DNA from: Cyprinodon diabolis
Lineage: Eukaryota > Chordata > Actinopteri > Cyprinodontiformes > Cyprinodontidae
Reading direction: 5' to 3'
Assembly (NCBI GenBank): GCA_030533445.1
Contig: CM060068.1
Location: 31,543,510 to 31,607,509, forward strand
Length of the DNA: 64,000 bases
Shown here one piece after another: positions 10,601 to 21,500 of this stretch. The notes beneath the pieces were generated by a model. It did not search any database. It worked only from the letters and a program-made list of their open reading frames with translations, and was not told the origin of the DNA. Positions within the stretch are counted from its first letter, which is position 1, and each line of letters opens with the position of its first letter. The translations under genes and the position numbers were made by a program.

Positions 10601-13233
10601 AATTTATTTTGTGAGTTAGGGTTGAATTCGAGCGCCGTAAACTAGCTAGACCCTTGTTTTTATTTCTGTTCTGGGTCCTCGTCATGCAGGCGGTCCTCAG
10701 GTCTACTGATGCACATTTTTCCAATTTGATCACGTCTTTGTTTAAAATACCTGCTGAATCTATCTCCCCTTTTTCTTTAGACACCAGATCTGATCAACTA
10801 TCTGAAAAATAATTCAAAAGTAAAATAAAAAGACTATAGTACCACTATGTTGTTCCCGTCATCCTCATTGCTCCAGGTTTTCCAATATCTTTTAAGGCAA
10901 TGTATTAATTCCACCTTCATTGTTGAAAGTCTGGATCTCTCTTAGAAACTGTTTATGTGTTATTATAAGTGATTTCAAATGACAGCATATGTGGAAAATC
11001 AAGGTGAGATCAGCCAATGATGAATGAAGTAGTGCAGTGACAACATATTAAACCTTCGGGATCAGGAACCTCCTGTTAGAGCAGCTGTTTCTATGGTGAC
11101 GGACTGATTTTAAATAATCTTATTGATCTTAGACAATCATTTTTCACTGTTTTACTTTTTTTTTTTTTTATTCAAAGTGTATTTTTCTGCAGACTAAAAT
11201 AGACATTTCAGGAGGTGGACACACCTCGTTATTATGAGACTGTGTTGGTTTTATTGAGCCTCTCTGAAGTATCTAGTTGTGTCCTCTGTGTTCGTGTTAA
11301 CGATACGTAAAACATAATGCTTGATTCTTTCATGCCGTGATTTTGCTTCAAATACAATAATCAGACCATTTGGTTGTTTGTGTTTTCATGGGACCTGAGA
11401 AAATATCACGTTTGGAGGGAAAATTATTTATCCTACTTTTTTTTTTTTTTTATACTGACCATCAGAAATAGTTTAGAAGCTCCTTTTGGGTTAGAAAGTA
11501 CGCCTTTATGAAAAATAAACTACCTTTTTATGTTGTTTTTGTTTCTGCTTCTGTACAGACAAGTGGTTATGGAAAAAAATAGTTTGTCTACTTTGCTTTA
11601 CTGGTTCACCTGTCTTTAGTTTAAAAGGTATTGTTTAGGACATGTGATCTTATCCAAAAATAAAATAAATTATGAATGCGCTTGCTGCTCTTGTCTTTTT
11701 TTTTTTCTACAGCACCATTCAATTCTTAAATGGACAATAAATACGCTTCAACAAGTTTAATCTGTAGATTTTTTTTTTTAAGGCACGACATTTTAAAAGA
11801 GAATCCAAAATGTTTTATAACAGGTATTGATGTCCATTACAAAAGTATTCACACATTTTGAGCTTTTTTTTAAGATTTAGAGACTGACTATAAAAATATA
11901 TATATTTTAATAGAATACCTGAAGTTCAGCCAGGTTGGATGGTGTCTGCAATCCTCCATTTTGCCACAGACTTTTGAAACTGGGACTTCATTAATCCATC
12001 AGCTCTGAGCAGCTTCTATGCCCCTGCTGGTTAGAAGGACCACTGCATGATACAGCCACCACCATGTTTCATCATGAGGATGACCTGTTCGGGATAATGT
12101 TAGTTCTTTGCATGTATGCTAAGTTAATTATTAGTCTCAACATGTCTATTCTAAGCTGATGTTGGTTATTTAAAAATCAGTCTAGATGATTCTGAATTTT
12201 TTGGTCCTGATTTTTCAGGCCGTATTGCTTTCCATTCCTCCATTTACATGATAAATCGCTTTACACAAAATAAGTGTTACACAAGAAAAGAGACATTAAC
12301 AAATCAAACAATAAAAATGGATACCAGATAGAGAAAGGAACAACACTCTAAGCGATCTCAATGCATGGCTGCTGATTGCAATGGTGAATCGGCAAAGACA
12401 TCAGCCAAAAATATCGGCCTCCAGGCTGAACCGTCACAATGACCTTCATCTGCTTTGTTCTTCGGACAACAAGACTTGAGATAGATTACGTTTTAGCAAT
12501 ATTTTTCTTTTATTGCCACTCTTCCATAAATGTGTCTCTGTTTCTTTTTATTTCGGTATGACTTCCATCTTTTCACCACAGGGGCATTTTAATAGAAAAC
12601 ACATCAGCCACCGTTAGGTATATGTTTTTTTTTTAATCAAGTTCATTATCAAAGATATTATTTCACAAATTGTAAAAAAAATGAAAAATAAAAATGGGTT
12701 CCATCTAACCAGCTGATTAAGATGTGCTCTCAACAGGATCACTCACTTAATACAGCACCCTCTAAAATTATGAACATTCCTATAGTGAAAAAAGGCAAAC
12801 ATGTTGAAAAAGTTCACCTTTAAGTTAGTTGGAACTTTAATAATAAAAAAAAACAAACATGGATTTATATATACATATATATATATGTGTGTATGTGTCC
12901 AGTTGAAGGAAAGGATTTATTACAAATGAAAACATCTCTTTGAACTGCTGGGAGCTGTTCATAATTTCGAGCTTCAGTGCATTCATTTGTTGAATAATCT
13001 TCCTTTGTCTTTCACATTTGGAAGCCCGTTACAGAGGAAATTGGTTTCTTCATCGTGCAATATTTATATCTCAGCTACGAATTAAAACTTCATAGATATT
13101 TTGACCAACCCTAAGATTATTTAGATGCCCATAACAATATTCATAAACTTTTCTAAAGCCGTGACTTGGTAAATGTGTTTCTCTAATATCAGATTTAATT
13201 TAAGGCTATTTGATCGTTTTTACCGGGTGTGCC
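7699..13233. other. fbxl3 3' UTR and fbxl3-cln5 intergenic region
   Basis: Downstream of the fbxl3 stop. Candidate poly(A) hexamers (AATAAA) occur near 10011 and 10516, among others, so the true 3' end cannot be chosen. A GATTAATCG-rich hAT fragment occupies about 8592-8953. A dispersed repeat containing GGACTTTGACTAGGCCATT lies near 9413 (also near 16608) and CCACAGCATTATGCTGCCAC lies near 9575. Another old repeat with a similar phrase lies at about 11930-12110. Several T or A homopolymers are present. No coding exon was recognised; ORFs of 60-130 codons here lack any family signal. Confidence 0.6.
8592..8953. repeat. hAT-type GATTAATCG repeat, left end lost
   Basis: The stretch shares GCGATTAATCG, AACTGGAGT(T/A)TAGAGACTGTAA, TATGCTCTATCCAGA and the right end CGTTGCAGCCC with the copies at 20422 and 36564. 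The left terminal repeat is not recognisable. Confidence 0.7.
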
Positions 13234-13239
13234 TTTATT
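13234..13239 (-). terminator. Candidate cln5 poly(A) signal
   Basis: TTTATT on the plus strand gives AATAAA on the cln5 strand, about 235 nt beyond the stop codon. It is the closest canonical hexamer that I noticed; use in vivo is inferred. Confidence 0.4.
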
Positions 13240-13473
13240 TGTGAACACTGCTGTATATGAGGTCTAGTTTAATTCAAGTTAGATTTCTTTTACAAGATCT
13301 GAGGGAAGGCCCACAGCTTTTGGATCTCCAGAAAAGTAGTTGCTCTGTCTTGAACAGTGTCTCCACCTAGTGGTCAGATAAGGATCATCGCCAAACAACA
13401 AACCAACTCAGCATGAAAATAAACAAGTTGTACTTGAAATAAAAACATTTCCAAGTATCCAGGAAGCTGGTTG

Positions 13474-16400
13474 CTAAGGCAGTGGTACCTCCTCATATGT
13501 GATCTGCACATATGGAGGCTTCATTGGGAGGTGCCAGTACTCAAAGTTATAGTAAAGGTAGAAGCTCTTGTCCAACACTACATCGTGATAAGCCTCCAGC
13601 AGACTGAAAGCCAGCTCGAAGATAGACTGGTGCGGTCTGAATGCGTGGTAAAACCGCCGAATGTCCGCTGCAAGGTTTTTTAGAGCGGGCTGCCCAAATA
13701 TGGCGCTGTCGTTGCCCAGGTAGGTGGGCTCGCCGCTGTACAGGTAGATCTTGGTGTAGTTGGTCTGTGAGCGGCTGGACAGTTTGGCTCCCAGCTCGGT
13801 CAGCTTCCTGTATGTGCGGTGGACAAACTGGGAGCAGTCATACGACTCGAACCAAACCGTTGCGTTTGGGCCGGGGTCTGAATGGACCGTCCAAGTCTCG
13901 TAGTAGATCCCAGTGTTGTTGTCGTCCTGCACCCACTGGGCCATTGCGTTGAACTGACTCCCTGCAGTAAAAATGAGGGTTTAAGAAAAACAATTGCTGA
14001 TAACATTTAATTTATGTTACAGAGCTATGAAAGACTATTCACACTTTAAAGTTTTATATTTAACAGAGGGATTATGTAAAAGAACTAATGCCATCCAAAC
14101 CCAGCTAAGAGAGAAAAAAATAAAGCAATAGAAGAAGCAATCTGTAAGAGCAAACACTTTTTTCTCTCTACATTTATTCTAAGTTAAAGGTATGCACATG
14201 CTCAACTAGGGCTGGGTATTTTAGCCAAAGTCCTGAATTGATTAGATTTTGATTCATACGGTGCTAAATCGATTAATTTCGATTCGATCTGTTTTTTCAA
14301 CAATGAAAGTGATTCAGGTGTGTATCAAAATACTCATGTATTTTATTTTTTCCTGTCATATTAAACACAAAGTGCAAATTTGTAAATCGGACAGTTTAAA
14401 CGTGAGATGTGAACAAAACTGTCTCAACTGTGCAAACTTGTTTTTGAAAAGCGTTAATAAGCGTGTTAAGCATTTTAATGTCTTTAATCAACCTATTGGC
14501 TATATTTGCAGCTGTCTGGCTTGAACTAATCTTGAGTGCATCTTTCCTGCTCACGCGCGTCACTATAAAACTAATCGATCTCATTCCCTAGACATCGATT
14601 TTGCAAAAATGCAAATGAATCGATTCAAAATCGATTAAATCGATTTTTTTTCCCCAGCCCTATACACAACCCTGTACCTGCTCCCGAGAGGGAACGCCTA
14701 TTAAACTCGTCAGAGAGCATGCACAAGCCCATTTCTCCTCCTGACGCTCTGTTTAAAAGTTGCTGTTTACATCGCTCATACAAGCTTACTTTCCAAAAGA
14801 AGAGTTGCAATTTCTCCACTATGTCAGACTCACCAGTGGTAAGTGAAAACAGGGATGAGCACGTAGGACGGCATTTAAATGACTGATCTGGCATACCATA
14901 AACATATCACCAGAATGACAATTAGGACGACCAGTTATTTTGATGATCCACCCGGAAAAAGAACAATCCCCACTATATCTTTAATGGAAGCTGTATCTGC
15001 AGCTTGCAGATCTCTCCACTAATAAAGATGTGGAGAGATTTATCACCTGTCACTTCTCCGATTTTCTCCAACGTGCCGTTCTGCGACCAGTGTAGGTCAT
15101 CGATGACTTCGAAGATGCAGGCGGCCCCCTGGTTGCACCAGAAGGGTGCAGACATGTCTGGCCTCAGGTGAGGGAAGGTGCAGTTGCCCAGCTGGAAGAG
15201 CTCGTACCACTCCATGGTGTAGTTGGCTCCAGTCTCCAGACTGCTGAAGCCGATGGCATCGTGCATGATGTGCTGCGTGCAAAATCATGAAATGTTGGCT
15301 TGGTTCTCTATAGAGAGGATGTGGGAATGCTGTGCAGCTGTGTTTCTGTTAATAAAGTCCAACAGATGCCCTTTGGTTTCTGTTGTGGCTGATCTGATCA
15401 TTTTGCCCTTTGCAGAGTATAAAAGTAAACTACAAATAGTCTTTCTATCTAATTATGATGTTTAATCAAAGCCTGAACTCTAAAGAGTCATTTTTTAAAC
15501 GGTAAGAGGGTGTTACTCACAAACTTGCCCAGCACATCTCCATATTTGAATTCCCACACAGGTGTCTGGAGCCTGTAAACAGAGACGACGTCACTGTCTC
15601 TGATGTAGGGAAACCGTCCATCACGGTCTCCGGTGGGGCAGAAAGGGTAGAGAGCTTCACAGTAGGAGTCAGCTGGAGGTCGGCGGTCAAAGCGCCTGAT
15701 AGAGACAGGATGGAAGATTGAGATCAGGTTCCTTTGGATTAATTGATCCAGCAGTTTAGCATCTTTTATTGTTCCCAGAACGATATGCAAACTTCAAATA
15801 AAGTTAGATTTGTTTCAGATATTTATTTATATATGATCAGAGACCAATAATGTAAAAGTTCTCTTTCTACATGCATATTATTTATCCTGCCTAAAGAAAA
15901 GTCAGCTCAACATTAATGAGTTGCATCTAACCTGTTCTTTGAAGTTTATTTTTTAGTTTTTTTACATTACAACCAATTTATTGAACTGGTGTTCATTTGT
16001 AATAAACTAAAGCAAAAAGTAGCAATTAGTTTAAAATTTTATATACATAAAAATCTGTAAGGTGGGGGCGTGTATTTACATTCAGCACCACTGAAAGCTC
16101 TAATTCAGGCATCCCCAAGTCGGTCCTCGAGGGCCGCCGTCCCTCAGGTTTCAGGGTTTCCCTGCTTTAGAACAGCTGATTATGATGAAGCTGAAACTGA
16201 TTTAAATGACACTAGTGGAAAAAGATCAATCGTTATTTTTCTCTCAGTGCTACAGCAGAAGATTCCCTAAAGTCTCCCTGTCTGAGTCACAGCCCTTTGC
16301 TGAAGTCAAACAAGCAACATGTATAGGTGTGCTACTTTTTGTTTTATTGTTTTAAGATTTTGTTTGACATTTCTTTGAAGCTTTGTACTGTTTAACATCC

Positions 16401-16985
16401 ATTTTGCAATTGCAATTTAAAAATCTCTAAAACACCAAAAGGTAAACAAAAAGCTTAAATATATAAAAAACTGCCTGTATAAGCGTTAATAACCCTGTAT
16501 TTACTTGATATCGAAGCAATACCAAAAATCCCTACAAGCAGATTATTCCAAATAAACCAGAGTTAACTCCAGACTTCAACACAGATCCTCAGATATAATA
16601 AAGTATGGACTTTGACTAGGCCATTCTAACTCATGACTATGGTGTGATCTAATAAAATGAAATGAAAGTTTAAGATTTTGATTAGTTAAAAGTCATACAA
16701 AACCATTATAACTATTACTTTTTTGTTATTCTGTTCATTAAAGTAACACGAGGCTTAATTAGAAAATTTTGGCTCCTCCATAGCCAGTTTAAGTGAATGC
16801 AAAACAAAGAAGCGATTCTGGCAGCAGTCATATGACTGACAGCAGGATGATCTGGTGATGGTGATCTGTCAGTCTGCATACCTGTAGGGAACAGGCCACC
16901 GCTGCAGTCCGTCTGTCCCACACTGAGAAGCGACATGAAGGAAGAGCAGCAGCCTCAAACACACCCGGGCCTCCCTGTGGGACAT
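13474..16985 (-). CDS. cln5: Ceroid-lipofuscinosis neuronal protein 5, lysosomal BMP synthase
   Basis: Four exons on the minus strand: 16985-16882, 15695-15521, 15272-15047 and 13961-13474, with correct splice sites and phases, giving 330 residues. Exon 1 gives a hydrophobic signal peptide ([15 protein letters not shown]). Family landmarks follow: [115 protein letters not shown] and EEVPLP. Mammalian CLN5 is a soluble lysosomal glycoprotein with an NlpC/P60-like fold, reported as a thioesterase and as the bis(monoacylglycero)phosphate synthase; its loss causes neuronal ceroid lipofuscinosis. The likely catalytic Cys (SYDC) and His (MHDA) are present. Five or more N-glycosylation sequons are visible (NYT, NCT, NGT, NAT). 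The protein stops right after EEVPLP, lacking the short human C-terminal extension. Confidence 0.96.
14207..14662. mobile_element. hAT-like MITE in cln5 intron 3
   Basis: The ends TAGGGCTGGG and (complement) TAGGGCTGGGG form terminal inverted repeats. The interior is built from AATCGATT motifs near both ends (for example TAAATCGATTAATTTCGATT and AATCGATTCAAAATCGATT). The 8-bp flanks TGCTCAAC and TACACAAC agree at 6 of 8 positions. The 91-codon ORF inside is not a gene. Confidence 0.65.
15790..16870. other. cln5 intron 1
   Basis: Intronic sequence between exons 1 and 2. A short phrase near 16100-16160 (CAGGCATCCCCAAGTCGGTC, then CTCGAGGGCC) resembles the start of a common fish repeat, and GGACTTTGACTAGGCCATTC near 16608 is shared with 9413. 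No coding exon seen. Confidence 0.5.
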
Positions 16986-17105
16986 GGCGCAGAAGGACGG
17001 ATCAACTTCGACAAGTTTACGCTGATCGTTTTCGCATGATTCCTCCTCTTTCTGATTACTTCCTCTTCACGGGGTCACGTGGGTTTGTTGACGTCACAAA
17101 TCCGG
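16986..17105 (-). promoter_or_regulatory. cln5 proximal promoter with CLEAR-like E-box and CRE
   Basis: GTCACGTG at 17074-17081 matches the left and core part of the TFEB/TFE3 CLEAR motif, and TGACGTCA at 17089-17096 is a full CRE. Both lie about 90-110 bp before the cln5 start codon. An ETS-like TCCGGAA follows at about 17100. No TATA box was seen. Lysosomal genes are commonly driven by CLEAR sites through TFEB, so regulation by that factor is a reasonable inference. Confidence 0.55.
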
Positions 17106-17137
17106 AAAAAGAGCAAAACAAACTTTCTCACCAAGTT

Positions 17138-17840
17138 TTTTAAAGCTTTATTGAACAGAACACTAATTTAAATGTTCAAATGAGAACCCCCACTTCTTAC
17201 AAAATACAGACATCAAATAATTAGATACAGGAAATCAAATCAACTTTAGCAAGGCAAGGGAAGCAAACCTAATAAATGTAATAGCATTTACAGTAAACCA
17301 GTAGAAGCAAATCAAGCCAAAAGTACAAAAACATATTAAATATGAATTTGAGAATTTAAATTTAACAATACGCAGAGAGAGAGACACTTTAGCAATGAAA
17401 CAATTATTTGCATCATGTTAACTTTTGCATTTTTCTTGAGTCAAAACACCAGAAATTGTGAAATTTCTCTATTTTTATTTTTATTTTTTACATTTCTCCA
17501 TAACTGTCGGCTGAAAGAATTAAGGGTGGATAAAGATTTTGAGTTTGTTGATTAATTACGGAAAGGGTTTTGATTTTCCCATTTACATTCATGAATAATA
17601 ATGATCGTATTGACCATGTCAGATATTTCCTTAGCAATGTCATTTTTATATATTAATATTTGATTTTTATCAAGAGGTTGTATATTTTTTATTTTAGTAC
17701 TCAATCAAATATGTAGGTTCTGCCAAATGTGACCGTGACTGCATGAATACAAGAGATGTTCAATGGTTCACAGCAGGAAAACATGGGCTGCAACGTCAAA
17801 TTCAAATCTTTTCTTAAGAGTTTCTGCTATTAGGTAACAA
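17138..17840 (-). mobile_element. 5'-truncated L1-clade LINE 3' end
   Basis: On the minus strand a frame reads TIEHLLYSCSHGHIWQNLH and, after one stop, a lysine/asparagine-rich tail ending HECKWENQNPFRN. This resembles the C-terminus of L1-type ORF2 (IEHLFF.C....FW, then H..KW). An AATAAA on that strand lies near 17144, right at the presumed 3' end. Only the distal part of ORF2 and the 3' UTR remain. Confidence 0.6.
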
Positions 17841-17999
17841 CTATTCATAATTTTTTATTTTGCTTCTTTAAGTTTTGGTGGGATTGGCTATTTTAAATAA
17901 TTTTCTACTACTTTGTCGCCAAATTAACATAAGTAATTCATAACTTTAGCTAATTCAGCATTTGTCTGTTCAAAAATGTAATCATTGTCTTAAGAAGAC

Positions 18000-18163
<164 letters not shown>

Positions 18164-18517
18164 ATAAAGGATATTTTTAAGAATTTTTTTGCATATTCTT
18201 TATATGATGTATATTTTATGCAGAAAAAAAATCAAATGCAAGAAAAAACGTCAAAAAATATAAATTATTTTTTATTTTTATATGCATTTCAAGCATTACT
18301 TTTTTTTACATCTTGCTGCCTAATTTAGTTCTTATAAAAATGAGAAAATTAATTCTATGTTGAGATGAACTTTAAAAAGTTCTGCGGCGATGCGCCTGAT
18401 TAACCACAAGGGGCGCTGGTGAGTAAACAGTACTCCTGAGCGCCATCAACCCGCCTGTAAATATACAAGAGAAGAAGAAGCTGTTAGAAAGGGGCGTTCC
18501 TCTGCTTGCTGTCCGCC

Positions 18518-21500
18518 ATGCTGCTCAGCCTTCTCCGTCACAGCGGCCGCTGCCTGCTCACTCTCAGCTCGGTCCAGACTCTGAATAAAAGCTATTATTC
18601 CTCCCAGATGGCTAAACGTGTAGCTGTCGTGCTGGCAGGCTGCGGGGTTTATGATGGAAGTGAAATCCATGAGGCCTCTGCTGTTCTGGTCCATCTGAGC
18701 AGAGGAGGTGCAACTGTAAGTCTGCCTTATCTGTAAGATCTGAGCGAGTGTGGTTTAAGGTGTGAAGCGGAGGCTGGAAAAAGTACCAGAAACTCAAATT
18801 AACCACATCAGCGGTTAATCAGAATGATGCACTGTCTCAGATTGTAGTTATTACTGTCTTGTTTGTGGCCTGACCTCTATAAGCTGCTCAGCAACACTTA
18901 GTGACATTGATGAAGTTTAACTTGACTACAGGAAGTACAAACTACTGTAGTTGGTTTCTAATTAAAGGAAACACAGAAGCAGTTAATTAAGTACTAAGTT
19001 TCAGCAGTGTTGGTGATGGTCTGATTTGAATATTTAAATGCATAAATGAATTTGTCGGGTTGCTTCTGATTTATTGGGCCTTTGTTGATTAATGCAAAGG
19101 ATTCTATAGAAAACCCTCCTAGACTACGATCAACAGAGGCCAGTCCCCTGTTTTATTCTCTCTTAACAGATGTTTGCCTGGAAGGGGTGGAATTATCCAA
19201 ACTTTTCTGGTTTTGGTCTTGCCCCCTTTTATGGCCCCTATAAGAACATAAATCAGTTTTTTTTTTAAACTAAACAAATGAAAGGTAATGTTATAAACTA
19301 AACCAGTTTAATAGAATATAATAGAATTTATCTTTATTGTCATTACATTGTCACAAGTACAAAGCAACAAAATTCACTCTTTGCATTTAACCCATCCCCT
19401 TGGGGAGCAGTGTGGGTTTAGGGGTCCTGCTCAAGGACCCAGTCTTACCAAAAGCTTAATGCCAACTCAGTCATTTAAAAACAAGATTCCAGATCTGTTT
19501 AGGGCTTGGTATCATTATCCTTGATGAACACCAGAAGGATGTTGCTATTTTGCAGAACACTAAGGACCTTTACCTTGATTCAAAGTTTTCTATCTAAGGA
19601 AAAACCAGTTGATTGTATTGACTCGAAGGCAATCCCTTACAGATAACTATGCTTGTAGCGACAGTGGAGAGGAAAAACTCCCTTTTAACATGAAGAAACC
19701 TCCAGCAGAACCAGGCTCAGTGTGAGCGGCCATCTGCCCAGGCCTACCGGGGTTCAATGAGACAGAAGCAGAGATACAGAAAGAAGCAGAGTTACAAAAG
19801 ACAACTGTCAACAATTTGTCAAATATGCTCCACCATTTTTGATGAAGCATGCTCAAATATCCAACCTGAGTTTGACCTTATTCCAGTAGAAAAAAAAAGT
19901 TTTATTTACCTTTAACTTCCTGGGTTACTTCCCTTAATATGAACCTAATTTATATTGTTGCTTGTTGCTAAATTGCTTGCTCAAAGATTTTTGTCTCCTG
20001 CTTCCATTTCTCCTGGTAGCATTCTAAACTGAAACCTGAAACATTAACATCCAGTTGCACAAATTCTTGCAGGTTTCTAAACGGTTTATTAGATTTTAAT
20101 TTAGAAATCCTTTTCATTTTGAAGCCAAGTTTTTATGCTGGCTCTCATACCATTTGTTCCTGTCTGCTTTAAAGAGCTACTTCAGGTTTACAGCTGACTA
20201 TGCAACATTCTGCTCTAAATCACCTGCGATCCAATCATTGTGCCCTGTCGATGTTAAGCCTGTGTGCATTCATCTTGCTTGTTGATCCATTTGTTTATAT
20301 TTAAGTTGGTGCCTTTTTAGCTGTAAAAGATCCTTCCAAGTTGGATGATTTTGCTACCTCCTTACTTTAAATTCAGAATGAATAGGGCCTTCAGGGCTTT
20401 GTATTAAAATTTGATATAATTTAGGGCTGAAACAATTTAATCAGATTAATCGTGATTAATCAATTATTGAAATAATTTAAATAACTTAAATTCAACAAAT
20501 TTAGTAAAAAATCATTAAATGGAGTATAGAGACTGTAAAAAATGCCTTCAAACTGACAGAGCAACCCACTTAGAGTAGTAATTATATCAGAATTGTAAAA
20601 AAAATATGTAACATTGCATTTAAGATAAAAAAAAACCTTTTTCATCTGTCAATATGCTCTATCCCCTACTCCTCAAGTTAAAACATTTTAATTTCACCTT
20701 TTTTAATTTCGTAAAAAAATCTTCTTTAAGGAACCTTTGGCTATCTGATTATTAATTGAAAAAATAATCAACAGATTAATCAATTTGCAAAATAATCATT
20801 AGTTGCAGCCATAATAGAAATCACTTTCTTTCTTCAACTTAGTAAGGTTCCCATTCGATTTAATTATGTTCTCATTTGTTTTTTTGTTTATATAGTCCAG
20901 CAAATGTTGAAACATGTTTGCTAACTGCTTCTTCAGGTGCAGATGTTTGCTCCCAACGTCGACCAGATGCACGTGGTGAATCACCTGAAAGGTGAACCTT
21001 CTGGGGAGAAGAGAAACGTTCTGGTGGAGAGCGCACGGCTCGCCCGCGGGAACATCCAGGACCTGTCCAAGCTCAGCGTCAAAGACCACGATGCCATTAT
21101 ATTCCCAGGTTTGTTTGTTTTCAGATGTTGGCCTGGAGGGTGGTGGAAGTGAAAGTTTTTGTCCAAACCCTCTGGTTTTGTTATTTTTCAGGTGGTTTTG
21201 GGGCAGCAAAGAACCTGTGTACGTGGGCAGTGCAGGGAAAGGACTGTTCTGTAAACGAGGAAGTGAAGGCGGCCCTGCACGCTTTCCACGGCGAAGGCAA
21301 ACCCATCGGCCTCTGCTGCATCTCGCCCGTCCTGGCAGCCAAGGTGCTTCCTGGGTGTGAGGTCACCGTTGGCATCGAGAAGGACGACAAGTGAGTCTCA
21401 GTAGCTTCAGACAGTAAAACACCAAGAAAAAAATGGAATGAAAGAATAGCCAAATCCTGACTGTAAAAAAGACTTAATAACACTTAATACATCATAATAA

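Noticed and set aside
14249..14524. 91-codon ORF in cln5 intron
   Set aside because: It lies inside the hAT-like MITE 14207-14662.
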